Positions 1 to 11,882 of a stretch of 64,000 bases of DNA are shown here, one piece after another. The position numbers and the translations under genes were made by a program. The notes under the pieces were generated by a model that saw only the letters and a list, made by a program, of their open reading frames with translations, had not been told where the DNA came from and did no database searches. Position 1 is the first letter of the stretch. Each line of letters opens with the position of its first letter. This DNA is from Panagrolaimus kolymaensis (Eukaryota; Nematoda; Chromadorea; Rhabditida; Panagrolaimidae), in the NCBI GenBank assembly GCA_028622995.1, contig JAJQJQ010000055.1, positions 372,001 through 436,000 on the forward strand, read 5' to 3'.

Positions 1-478
1 AAAAAAATCGAAGCAGAGAGGAGAAAATAAAAAAAGCGAAATGCACTCTTTGCCAATAACAAATTTTGGTTCGTTTTTAGCATAAATAAACAAAGTCAAG
101 TCAACCGATAGCAAAAAGATGTTTTACAAATCCTTTTAAAAAGAAAAACATATTCATTTGTATTCCAAAACTGCAGAGAAAACTTTTAACTTTTGAAAAG
201 ACGTAATGAATGAAGATGGCGCGAGGTTGTTGGCATTTAAAAAGGAAAGAAAAATTTGAATTTTTAAAAATTTGTTTTTACAGAAAAAGCCCCACTTTTT
301 TGTTTATGCTAATTTGTAATTTCCAAATTAGATCGAAAATGATAGGCTAGTCACTATATTATCTTTATCAGTTCTTTTCTTTTTTTAAATAAAAAAAATG
401 TTAAAAATTTGATTTATTTTCTAGAATAAATTTTATCTATTATTATTATTATTAAATTTTAAAGTAACAAAAACATAA
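1..478. other. left edge, 3' flank of TMEM135-like gene
   Basis: No gene is visible. The stretch is A+T rich with poly-A and poly-T runs. A minus-strand AATAAA (plus-strand TTTATT near 413-418) lies about 60 bp past the stop codon of the minus-strand gene and is a reasonable poly(A) signal for it. Confidence 0.5.
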
Positions 479-2053
479 TTAAATCAATCTTTTTTCTGGT
501 AGATAATGAGCAGGATTTAAAGTGACATATCTGACATCAAGTTGAGGAATATAATTAGCATACATGGCATTGGAATCAAATCCAAATTTAGTGAATAGTC
601 TACGATTAAATAGATCCACTCTAAAATAACAAAAATCAACTAATGACTTTGATTTTTTAAAGAAGCTTACTTATGTCCAGTTAAACCTCTTAAAAACTCT
701 AAATATCCTTTTCTAACAGCTTGAGGCTCAACAATGACATTTCCAAGTACGAAGCCCGTGGATAAAGCATATAAAAGTATATCACCGTGTTTGAATTTGG
801 GTGCTAAACCTTTTTCCACGAGTTTAAAGTAAATCATCTGAAAATTATTTTTATTTATAACAATTCTCTAAAATTTGGTTTAGAGGTCCAAAAACTAACT
901 TCAAAACCCTTCCATAAAACATACATAGCAACGGAAGTGCTGGGATAAAAAAGCATGGCTGCTCCACTTGCTGCTCCAGCAACAATGGGTGTTACATCAC
1001 TTTTTCTTCCAAGTATTCTATTTAATGAACATTCAACTCCATGATAAATAATAGGCATGGAAGCAAAAAATGATGGCATTTTTAAAATATCCGTATTAAA
1101 AACATTATTTAATACTTTCGTTGGAGCTCGAATGGATTTCAGCAATGCAATAACGACACTGGCGCCCAAACCATAACCAAAATTTCTCATTCCACTTTCC
1201 AATGCCACGCTGACACATGAATGACGATGTTCACAAATTTGATGTTTAGAAAAGTTTTTTCTCATAAAATTTAACCAAACTCTAGCTTTTGGTGGCATTT
1301 TTCGAAGGTCAATGACTTCAGAATTTGGATCTAAGTGATGGGTGAAATTCATGAGTTTACAAGCTTCCCCAGCTTGTTTACCACCATATTTTTTGAAAAA
1401 ATATATAACCATTGCTAAACCAAAAGCAAAAACCATGGAATCACCATTTTTTATAAATCGAAGATATCCATGATTTACAAGTTGGCGATAAAGGGTTTCA
1501 GATGCCTAAAATTAAATTATTTTTATAAATCTTTTTCAAAATTATACAAATTTTAGTCGGACTTACCAAATTAGTTAAATAAAGGGCTAACATGGGTCTC
1601 CGTTTAGGATTTTCAATGAGTATAGCCAAAAATGATCCAACAATAGTTGCAACGAAGGATACCGTCGGCCAAGTAAAGAATCCCAGTCGATGACGGAACC
1701 AACACATAAAATAAAGCAAATATATCATATTCATGGTTAAAAATGCTGAGGAACGAAGAATATCTTTGAGTAATCTTTCATAATCAAGTTTTCGAGGATC
1801 TCCCTTTTTAACAACGCCGCTAATCTAAAAATGGAAAGTTTTAGGATAAAAACAAGCAATGAAAAATAAATGAAAAATTAATTACAAAATAAAAAAGTCC
1901 ATAAGTTTTTAAACAAAACTTTATTCCTTGTGGCAATATATCGATTAAAGCTCCATAACAATCTGGATTCCATACATGCACGGTTTCATAACAGTTTGCT
2001 TCCAACACTTTTAAATTAAATACATTTGCAAATAATTTGCTGAGAACTGTCAT
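479..2053 (-). CDS. tmem-135: TMEM135-like multi-pass membrane protein
   Basis: Five exons: 1886-2053, 1567-1824, 900-1505, 671-837, 479-620 (minus order), giving 446 aa, close to the usual TMEM135 length. The first exon has the N-terminal Cys-rich signature (CYETVHVWNPDC, about residues 20-31). The middle exon has a second Cys/His cluster (CEHRHSC) followed by a Gly/Ala-rich helix (GAASGAAMLFYPS), both typical of the family, and several hydrophobic segments. The C-terminus ends AHYLPEKRLI. TMEM135 family proteins are peroxisomal/mitochondrial membrane proteins linked to fat storage, cold tolerance and mitochondrial dynamics; that role is inferred from homology only. Introns are 48-62 bp with GTAAG/GTTAG donors and TTTAG/TTCAG acceptors. 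The start is the first ATG of the N-terminal Cys exon. Confidence 0.85.
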
Positions 2054-2809
2054 TTCTGCAAAAAACTTTTATTAAAAATTTAACACAAATAAAAAAAAAC
2101 GAGTAACAATAAATCAATAATTAAGTGAATAAATAATGTATTTATAATATCAGTGGATATGACTATCAATATATTAGGAACCAAAAGAAAACCCCACAAA
2201 AGGCACTCGAAAATAATAATTAAAAAAAGTTTGCATAGCAATAAAAATATGTATGTAAAATCCCAGAGAATTTTTTTGATAATAAAAAAGACAAGCTCTG
2301 TAAAAAGCAAAGAAAAAAAGGGCACTTTTTTCGATTGATTAAAAGCCAAATAAAAAAATAAAAAATTTAAAAAACCGGTTTTCTTTGGATATATCTTCTG
2401 ATTATGCACTTATTATTCGGTTTCACATAAGCCACAATTTAGCTCAGGAAAAACTTCTTCTAAAATAATATAAAAAAGCGAGAAGAATTTTAAGGCAAAA
2501 AAAAAAAACAAATCGAATCAATGCTCAATAATATCACGGGAGCTTAAAAATAAATATCACCCTATCATTCACAAACAAAAAGAAATGTTTGATAAAGAAA
2601 AAAAAAAAAGAAGAAAACCAAAATACGCTAGAAATAAAACAAAAAAACTCCATTGATAAATGACGCTGGACAGATTTGGTCTTAGTCGACACTACAAAAT
2701 AAATGCAACAAACACAATCATAGACTGACTGAAAGAAATTTTGATCAATGTTGGTTGTGAAGACTACATTTTTTGAGGCATTTCTTTCTTTGTTTTTTTG
2801 TTTTGTGAA
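2054..2809. other. intergenic, no gene seen
   Basis: A+T-rich spacer between the MFSD12-like stop and the TMEM135-like start. Short open frames on both strands (for example 2080-2409 minus and 2153-2338 plus) are Lys/Phe/Ile-rich composition artefacts. Presumably holds the 3' UTR of one gene and the promoter of the next. Confidence 0.5.
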
Positions 2810-4815
2810 TTATGTATTTCTTTGTCCAGCAAGCAACAAGTTTTGATTATTTTCATCAAAAGGCGCAATGGAAATTTTGATTCGAAGCCTCCATGCAACA
2901 AACACAATTCCAAGAAATGCTAATATGGCTGCGCAAGCTCCAGGAATGAAAACCATAATATTTCGATAGAATATTGCGCATTCTTCATGTTCGACATGAG
3001 GACTAAAAATAAAGTACATTTTTAATAATAAAAAAAGTTTTAAAAATATTATTTTGTCTTACTTGCAACTTGGATTAATTAATTCAATAATTTGAAATAC
3101 AATTCCATTAACTAATTTATCCGCAAAACTCATGGATCCATAAATAAATGCACTTGAACCTTTATTTGGTCCAATAAGGAAATTACAAAATGCAAAAGCC
3201 GCGGTGAGCAAAAGCGACTGGGCTATTCCCATAGTCGCGGCAGTGATATAAACCATCCAATATGGAAGTTGAAAATATAGTAACCCAGCTGCCATAAAAG
3301 CCATGAAACTTCCAGAAATAAGCAAAGGATTTCGACTGATTCGTTGATTAAAACATTTTGAAGACATAAAAGTATAAATTGCAAAACAAAAAATATATGA
3401 AACCATTGGCAAAATTCCCAAAAACTTTTTAGGTAAATTTAAAGTCATGGTAATATAAAGGGGAAAATAAACTTGTGATAAATTTCCATAAAGCCTGGAT
3501 AACATGTAAATTATTGCAACTGTATAAAATCGAGGCATTTTTAAATATTCTTTTGGACTCAATCGGGCTTGGTAAAGATGGATATTGTGTTCGTTGCCAT
3601 AATGGAGTGGCGGAGGTTCACGACAAAGAAAATAAAAAAGGATAGTAACGAAAACTCCGACGCCAACGACTATGAAAGCTAATATCTAAAAATTAATAAA
3701 AGAAAATTAAATTTTTGAAAAATTTGGGCCGAAAAATCAAAGTTTTAGTTTTACTTTTTCAATTTTTTGGATTTTATTAAAAAGTTTTCTTTCGCGCAAA
3801 TGCAAATTTTGAAAAAGAAAACTTTTTTTGAATGTTTTTATGCGAATTTTTACGAATGCTACGATTCACACTTTCACAAAAAAAATTGCTGCTAATTTTC
3901 TTTAAAATTTGATAAGTAAATTTTTGGAATATTTCTTACTCGAAAATTATTTAAATCAGAAGGCCCCAAAGTATCTTCTGCGTCCATTGTAAATCTCAAA
4001 AATAAAATAATAAACACGGTTAAGTTCGCCAATACTGAAGCAGATAATCTTGAAGTTGATAAAGTTCGTTGACAACTTTCACTTTCAGCTATCGTTGGAA
4101 TTAGCGCCAAATGATTCACTTGCATTCCAGCCCATCCAATTTGAAACATCATTACCAATGGAATAAAATAAACTAATTCCCAATTTTCTGAGGTCGTCTC
4201 TTTACAAAGTAAACAACCATTAAAAACAAATGGAAATGAAAAAGTGACAAGTAAAAATCCTAAAAAAAAAAAAAATTTTTTTTTAAATTACTATTATTTT
4301 TTTCGTGGCAAGAGACACAAAAGAAAAACAAACCCATAAAATGCCATGGAATTCTTTGACCAAATTTCACTAAACTTTGAGGCAAAATTGATGAATCACT
4401 AACGAGTCCGATTACTGGAGTGGCAATAGCATCGGTGACTTGTCCAATAAGCATGAGTGACCCAGCTCTCCAACTTTTCATTTTTATCACTTTTTCGAGG
4501 TAAATCATTAAATAAGTAAACCACATGCTTGAACACATATCATTAAAAATATGGCCCAAAGAATAACCGAAAATGGTTTTTTTGCTGATTTCGACATCAT
4601 TGGTTGATGGAGGTCGAAGAGTAGTAGGGTTTACTTGAAGGAGTTCAGGAATTTCGACTCCATCTTCAGCTATCAGCAAAGGGCCTTCTAAACATTACAT
4701 AAAAATTAAGATTTTAAAAGCAAAATTTTCAAAAATCAAGGAAAAAGAAAATATTTTTATTTTTTTATTTACAAAAATAAAGTTTTTAAAGAAAAGCCTC
4801 ACCGTCGTCATCCAT
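2810..4815 (-). CDS. MFSD12-like major facilitator transporter
   Basis: Five exons: 4803-4815, 4334-4687, 3940-4259, 3063-3685, 2810-3002 (minus order), 500 aa. The tiny first exon encodes only MDDD plus one base and is supported by phase and a good GTGAGG donor. Residues about 45-105 carry the glycoside-pentoside-hexuronide/MFSD12 hallmark: GHIFNDMCSSMWFTYL, then GQVTDAIATPVIGLVSD, the family equivalent of MFS motif A. About 11-12 hydrophobic helices follow, and the last (AAILAFLGIVFVAW) precedes a cytoplasmic tail ending LLLAGQRNT. Human MFSD12 is a lysosomal/melanosomal cysteine importer; the substrate here is inferred by homology only. It sits between OGA and the TMEM135-like gene on the same strand, but with ~660 and ~760 bp gaps, too wide for a typical nematode operon. 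Confidence 0.82.
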
Positions 4816-5476
4816 TGAAGATTGGTTTGCAGAGAGACAAAAAAGCAGCCGATTAAAAGCACACAATTAAAAGTGCAACCTCGCTTAAAAATCAATATTT
4901 TTATTTATTATTTATTTATTTTGCTTTTGAAAAAATTGTTTAATTTAAAAAAATAAAAAAAGAATAGATATTTTATATAGGCATATCATATGACGACAAT
5001 CCTTTTTTTGTGACTAAAGTCAAAAAAATGTTTTCATGATAAAAATGAATCAATTTTTTACAAATTTTTATTTTCAAACTTTTCATTTCTATTTAAGCAA
5101 CAAAAATTAAGAAATATAATAATTTTAAAGAATTTTTTTCTGAATTTTTAAAGCGAATCTTCGACAAAAATAAAAGTTTAGCTTTGAATTTAAAAAAAGC
5201 CGCTCAATAATAATAAAAAAAGTCTAAAAATCCCAAAAAAAATTTAAGTTTTAGTACCAAAAATTAATTTACGACGACAAAATTTTAAAAGTTTTTATGT
5301 AATTTTTATTACTCTAAAAAATTTAAGTACAAAACACAGTTTTTTTTTCTTTGACTATAAATTCTAAGGTTTTTCATTACCGGTAGAGAAGAAAAAAAGT
5401 AAGAAAGCTAACAAACAAAAAAAAAGCAGCACAGATCAGAAGAAAAAAAAGTAAATAATTTGCCTCAAAATTTTTT
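4816..5476. other. intergenic, no gene seen
   Basis: A+T-rich spacer between the OGA stop and the MFSD12-like start. No coding segment or RNA gene recognised; presumed 3' UTR plus promoter. Confidence 0.5.
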
Positions 5477-8400
5477 TTAAAGTCGATGAACTAATACAAT
5501 AAAATTTGGAACATTCATGGTTGAGCACCGTTGGAAACCAAGACGCAAATAAACATCAATTTTGTTACTTAAATTTTCTGGAATCATTGTAAAGCAACCG
5601 CATGAACCATTAAGTGAAAGGGCTGCACTGCCACATTGTAATACACGTCTTAAACTAACTGGAGGATCAGCATAATCTTGTTGCCAACGTAAATCGATAT
5701 AACTTGGATGTTGGAGAAGGAAGTCTTCAGAAAGGGCTTGGAAGGGAATTGCAAAGCGAGGAACATTTTCGAGGCCCTGAAAGTTTGGTGTTATTAATTT
5801 CAATATTCCCGAAACCAAAGAAAATAATTTTTAAAGAGTCGAGTTTTTTAAAAAATTTCTATCTCAAAATTCAAATTTGTTACAAAACTTTTAAAAGAAA
5901 ATTTTTTGCAACACCGATTCTACGAAGAAATTTTTTCTTTCTCAACAAGGAAAAAAAATAAAATTAAATTTCCAATTACAAAATAAAGTTAGAATTGACA
6001 ATTTCTACAAAGAGAATTTTTAACTTCCGTTTTTTGGATCTCGACAATAAAAATAAATAATTCTTACATCAGGTACTTGTTGTTGTTGATTCATTCCAAG
6101 TCTTTCTTTAAAATCTACATCAGTTTTAAGAATAGAAACGATATCAGCGATGGCAAAAAAATATGCACAAATTTTTGATCCACTTCCAGGACTAATTTCT
6201 TTTGCAACAAAATGATTCAAAGCTGTGTAATAAGGCTCAAACATGGCAATAAATCTATAAAAAAAGTTCTTAGTTTTTTATGGAAATTTTTATCTCAAAA
6301 ACAAACCGATTATAAAAATCTTTATCATTTCCACAAATTTCTTTTTCTTCTTTTTCAGTGAAATATTCAAATAATTCGAGTCTATTAATTTCTTCAATAT
6401 TTACTGTTTCCACCGTAAAACACGATGCAGTTGGTTGAGTTCCATGTTTGAGTGAAAAGAAATCAGCGACTTCGGGTGTTTTAACAATCAATTTTTGTAA
6501 ATCTGGTAATAAGCCTCCACCCAAGCTCCATGGTTCTTCTTGCATGTGGCTAATATCCCACCAATCTCCTTGTTCTGAAACAATGGAAAAGGTTCAAACA
6601 AAATTTTTATGGGTAAATGAAATATAGAAAAGTACCTTCAGGAATTTTAAGTAAACATCCTTCTTGCATCCATTCGACGATGGCTCGCAGAATGGTTAAA
6701 ATTGATTGCATTTCATAAACAAATGGAAAAAGTTCTTGGGCAAGGCTCTAAAAAATAATAGAATAAAAAATATTAATTTTTCCTGAGAAATTTCCTTTTT
6801 TCAAACATTTTTTAAACCATTTTTTCTCTTAAAAATTTGCATAATATTTATAACTTTTTTTAAATTTTTTACTTACCCGATTTGGAGCTTCAACGATATC
6901 CACATAAAATTGAGTGACAGTATGAACCAATTTTGGAATCCATTCTGCTTTCTTTTTCCATTCTTTTTTAGCTTCAATATTTTCAAATGGAATATTTTTA
7001 GCCATAATATTTGCGTGTTCATGAAGCCATTGAAAATCTTTGAGCACTTTTAAACCATTTTCACCAATATTAAAAGGCAAATAATAAAAATCCACAAAAA
7101 GATTGATAGCTTTTTTACAATCAATAAAATTTATTCCTCCTGGAGCTCGAATATAATATTTTAAAACTTCTGAGGAAAGAGGATTAATGGAATGAGCAGT
7201 GCCACCATAAATTTCCATTGGGCTGGATTCATCATCCTTGGAATTGGTTTCCATAGGCTCACAATAATCCACGGAGAGTGAATTGACAATAGTTGGAAGA
7301 TTGTGCTAAAAAAGTATGGAAAAATAAAGAAGAATTTACATAATTTTCATAATTTTGTTCAAAAATTGAATAAAAAAATTTGAATAATTTTTGTTTTTTA
7401 GTGAAAAAAGCTTACAGCTTCAGCAACATTCATAACAGATTCATTAATTGGAAATGCTTGAACAGTCACAGTTGTAGCAGTTCCAATGGGAGAAGTATAA
7501 AGTGGGGCAGGAAGATCAGAAGCTTCTGCGGGTAACATTTCATTTCCTTCACAAGTTCGAATTGAAATTGGTGGAACTGCAGTGCTTAAATTTGCGGAAT
7601 CGGTTGATAATGGATTAACTTGGGAATCGACCGAACTAATTCTAAAAAAAAAAACAGTAAAAAGTTAGTTTTATATATTCAAAAAAGCAGGCGATACTTA
7701 CGGTGGAATGAGAGGCCCATTATTTCCATTAAAAACATGAATCCATTTAGCTATTCCTCGAGCAATGGCTTTTTCAGGATCATATGTAATTTTAGGACCA
7801 AATCCATCACATTGAGCCACATCATTATCTTCTGAAGCTTGATTCCATTCACCCAAAGTATATAAAGGTAAATAATTGGCTTCATATTGGCAATTTGGAT
7901 TAAGTAATAAACCAGAAATAAGTTTTTTAATATGCACAGATCTCCCGAAAAATGGTCCAAGAAAAACTCGTTTTGGATCATAATCATTTGCATGGAGATT
8001 ATCCCAAATTAGAGGCTTCCGTTTGAGAACTTCGCCAACTACTTCCAAATGATCAACAGTAATGGCTTTGGAAACCACCGCCGGGCCAGTCCACATAACC
8101 AAAATATTTGGATTCAACTTTTCCCCGACAATTTTTAAATATGGATTCGTTAATAAATTAACATTTCCTCGATATTCGGTTGGACAAAATGAAAAGCAAG
8201 GTTCACCCAAAAAGCTATAACAATCATTTGTAAGACAAACTTGAGCATCAGCAAATGAATCAAATTCGTCTTTATCCGCTGGTCTCATTTCAGCCAAAAT
8301 ATCGTCATAAAGTAAAGCAAAAGCATTACAACCAAGTTTTTGAACTTGTTTAAGTTTTTCTTTAACCATTTGAATTTCATTTTTATCGGAATATGTTATA

Positions 8401-8833
8401 TCCACTCCTGGAGATAAAGCATAGATAAATTTGACATTGCAAGTAGTTGCGGCGTCAATTAATGATTGCAAGAGGCCTGAAAAAAATTGAGGGAAGTTAA
8501 ATTTTTATATATTCCAAAAAGCTTGAAAAAAAAGTAAGGAAACTTACTGCATTCAGTTTCTGTATATAATTCCCTCCATTTTGCTCGATGCTTTTCATCA
8601 TCTTTGGGTGCATATAAATATGAATTTAGCCCATTTTCTTGCAACCGCTTAAATAAATCATGGCGTTGCTCGGTGGTCCATGGACGTCCATAAAAACCTT
8701 AAAAACAAGAAACTTATATATTCTGAACCAAAAAAGTATTATAAAGTTTACCTTCCACAACACCCCAAAGTGCATCTTTATCAATAGTAGCAACATTATC
8801 TGCTACTAATGGTGATAATACATCAGAAGACAT
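5477..8833 (-). CDS. oga-1: O-GlcNAcase (GH84 protein O-linked N-acetylglucosaminidase)
   Basis: Ten exons: 8752-8833, 8548-8697, 7702-8476, 7416-7641, 6877-7305, 6636-6747, 6307-6574, 6068-6254 and 5477-5776 are all in register (842 aa; nine coding blocks by my count). It removes O-GlcNAc from Ser/Thr of nuclear and cytoplasmic proteins. The GH84 domain begins at FYGRPW (about residue 29). Catalytic paired Asp are in LLYDDI (about residues 136-137), matching the DD pair of human OGA. Substrate-binding [10 protein letters not shown] lies near residue 240, and GEWNQ follows in the stalk. The middle is a variable linker; the C-terminal exons contain helical stalk sequence and an acetyltransferase-like end ([10 protein letters not shown]). 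Human OGA is ~916 aa, so this is a near full-length form. Whether the C-terminal HAT-like part is catalytic cannot be judged; in animals it is generally considered a pseudo-HAT. Confidence 0.92.
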
Positions 8834-9730
8834 AATTAATAATTCTTAGTTTTGGCCGTATTTTAAAATTAAAGAATGAACCACAAATATTTTACATTGA
8901 TGGTTGCGGTTTTAATGTTTCAATGAGAAAAGAATAATATTTTTGTTGTGTCTTTAGTGATTTCAAAATACTTTACTCGTCGCTTCTAAAAATAAATGTT
9001 TATTCACAAATAAAAAAAAATGTGAAAACGAGAAAACACGCATGACAAAAAATACTTGGAAAAAAGTTCCTTTCTGTTCAACCAAGCTGGTAGCAAAAAA
9101 AAAAGAAAGAAGAAAAATGGTCCCGCGAATAAAAATCTTTTTTTATCGCTTGCTTCTTCAATAACAAAGAAAAAAGTTTTTTGTCATAAAAATATGAGAG
9201 ATTGTTATTCAAAGTTGTTTCATTAGATAAACAACATGCTTTTAATGGGAACTTTAATAGGAAATCAAACAAACAAAAAATAAAAAAATTTTCTTTTTTA
9301 AATATTTCTTGGTGTAAAAAAAACTCAACCAAAGAAATTTTTTTGTTAAAGGAGTCTTAGGGATTTTATTTTCTCGAAGAAAATCAATGTTTTGGCTACT
9401 TTTTAAGATTATCTCTAACACTTTTATGTCACTGAATACGAAAAAATGTTTCTTTTTCACAAAAAGGCTACTTTTCAATTTTTTATCTTTAAGCGTTTTT
9501 TTGAATCACTATTGTGCTGAGGTTCGTGTGTTTTTGTTTCATCAATGCTTGCAATCTGTGAGAACTCAATCTCTAAAAGTTTTACTTTCTTTTTAAACGA
9601 GTTTTATAAAGTAATAATCATAAACATTAATTAATGACGTGCGAAAAACAAAGTTATAAATGTCTAATTTTATTTATCATTAATATTAAATTCATGTTAC
9701 ACAAAAGGTAATGAATTAAAAATAAAAATA
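8834..9730. other. intergenic, no gene seen
   Basis: Spacer between the protease stop and the OGA start. Short frames at 9078-9596 are Phe/Lys-rich and lack homology or splice support. Presumed OGA promoter and protease 3' UTR. Confidence 0.45.
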
Positions 9731-11318
9731 TTAATCCCAAATAACGCCGTTGTCATTTAAAAAAGCTTTTACTACCGGATTATTTAAATTCATGGCGATG
9801 GTGGTTTGGGGCCTATATTCTCTATATATGTGGTTGGCGAGGCTGATAATACCCTGAAAAAAACTATTTACTGAAAATAAGTAAAAACAAAAAAAACTAA
9901 CAGCGAGCTTGCCATTCAACATCAAAGGCCCCCCACTATCGCCGGGGGCGGCGCCCTCATATCTCTTATTGAATTGCATTTGATCAGGTTTTAAATTAGG
10001 ATTTGCTACCATTTTCATGTCAGTATGAAGCATTCTATCTGGATAAGTGTGCGGATCTTGACGACCAAATCCAGCTACTTCAACGTCATCACCTACAACG
10101 GGTTCAATTGTGGAAATTTGAGCCTTTTCATGATGGAATCCATAATCGAATGAAGCTGGTTCAAGGCTAAAAAACCAAATATTTAATTTCTTAAAATAAG
10201 GTTTGTTTTTTGTACATAAAAAAAAATTAGCTTTTCAATTGTTTTCTAAAAATTAGACAGCTTTGGTTTTACAAATAAATAATAAAACAAAAAAAGATAT
10301 GATTTTAAAGTAGGTCTTAGTCAAAAATGAACAATTATAATAAATTTTGAATTACTAGAATAATTAATAGTTGGAAGCACAGAGATTTTTTAGTTTGACT
10401 TAATTTTTACATATGCAAATCATTAAAGACATACAAATAAAATTTATGATAATTTTAGGGGCTTTCTTTAAAAACTAAAATGTCTTATAAATTTTTTTTG
10501 ACTGTTGTGAAAAAGCGTCTAAATGAAATATAAAAACGTTTCATTATTTTAAATGAAAAAAAGAAGAAAAAGGTAAGAACTTACAATATTATAGCTAAAT
10601 CCTTTCCATCCTTTTCATTGAAATAACCGTCCATGAAGACAATAGGGTTTTCTTGTCGCATATATCTGGCAAGACCAAGGCTGTAATCATAAGAACCTGT
10701 CATAATATTTAAAACTTCATGGTCCACGCCTCTTCTTGAATATAAGCTATATAATATTAATAAAGTAAAGTAAAAGCTTACCGCTTGAGGCAATGGGCTG
10801 CTATCAGAAGCACGTCATTTTCAACCAATACAGCAGAACAACGAGCACTTGGATTTTCCGGCGTTCTTATTTCTAGGTTGGCGACAAATAAAAAGCCATT
10901 TTCCACCTCATCACCTTCCCATATTTTAATCTGAAAATCTTAATATTACAAGAAAGCACTAAGCTTTTGAGACAGTGAAAAAAACTTTCGGGCTAGGAAA
11001 ACCAGCTGTTAGGAATTCCCGATCGCCTGTTACACTCCCATTAATTATATATTTTTTTTGATCTCAATTTTTTACTTATTCCAAAAAAACTATTCCGTAA
11101 ATGAGAGTGGTTAGTTCTCACCAAGCATGGAAAAAAAAATTAAAAAATTTTTTAATGAGAAAACTTTTACCGGTGGCCTTATAAAGAGGACGATAGTGAG
11201 AAAATGACTTAGAACGGAAAATATATCCATTTTTGCAAAATACTGATTTTTGATAAAACTTTTTAACAAAGTGGCTTGAGAAAAAAATTAATGAAAAAGT
11301 TTTTAGAATTGACTTCAT
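9731..11318 (-). CDS. secreted S1 (chymotrypsin-like) serine protease
   Basis: Firm exons: 10782-10930, 10585-10746, 9902-10166, 9731-9853 (minus order), 232 aa in register. The triad is intact: His in LLIAAHCLKR, Asp in GKDLAIIF, Ser in PGDSGGPL. The first firm exon begins IKIWEGDEVENG, a plausible mature N-terminus aligning with the IVGG region: it leaves about the normal 43-45 residues before the His. A signal-peptide exon is proposed at 11244-11318 (MKSILKTFSLIFFSS...), joined in phase 0 by a GTATTT donor; this join is uncertain and other donors are possible. Odd: the residue four before the catalytic Ser is Ala in GAAPGDSGG, so the usual Cys191 is missing and with it the conserved 191-220 disulfide. 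Neighbour of a serpin gene on the same strand, which may be coincidence. Predicted extracellular; substrate unknown. Confidence 0.75.
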
Positions 11319-11882
11319 TTTATATCGAAAAATTTATTTTTATTCTTGTTCAAAAATTTAAAACCGTTATATCAAAGTTGAATCACTTGCTGTAAAATAG
11401 CGATAAAATAAGAGCTGAAAAGAATTACGGCTTCAGGCCGCTCCAAATTATTTTATGTCTGAAAGAAAAAAAAAAGAAAAAATTTATTACCAAAACAGCA
11501 ACACATGATTATCAACAACATTTTTTTGTGTTTCTACTTCCGCAACATTTTTCATTTGGCCAGAACGTTATCGATGATTTATCATTTATTCTTTCCTTTA
11601 GAAAACACCCTTTTCATTTTTTTCAATTTTCCTTTCTTTTATTTTTGACTGTTATATTTTGTAGTGTCATATAAATTTAATGTCACTCAATTTTGTATCC
11701 AAAGATTGGAAAAGAAGAATAAGAACAAAATTTCCCAATTAAAAATAAAACTTTTCTTTTTTATCTGATCTTTTATAATTTATTCTTTAGTTACTTTCAA
11801 GTTTGTAAAAATTTATGGAAAAGTGCGAAAATAAATTCAAAAGGAATAGTTTTAAAAAACAAAACACAAAAAAGTGAAAATT
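11319..11882. other. intergenic, no gene seen
   Basis: A+T-rich spacer between the serpin stop and the protease signal-peptide exon. Poly-T and poly-A tracts only. Confidence 0.45.

Noticed and set aside
479..8833. Three same-strand genes as a nematode operon
   Set aside because: Intergenic gaps are 660-760 bp, well above the ~100 bp typical of SL2-type operons.
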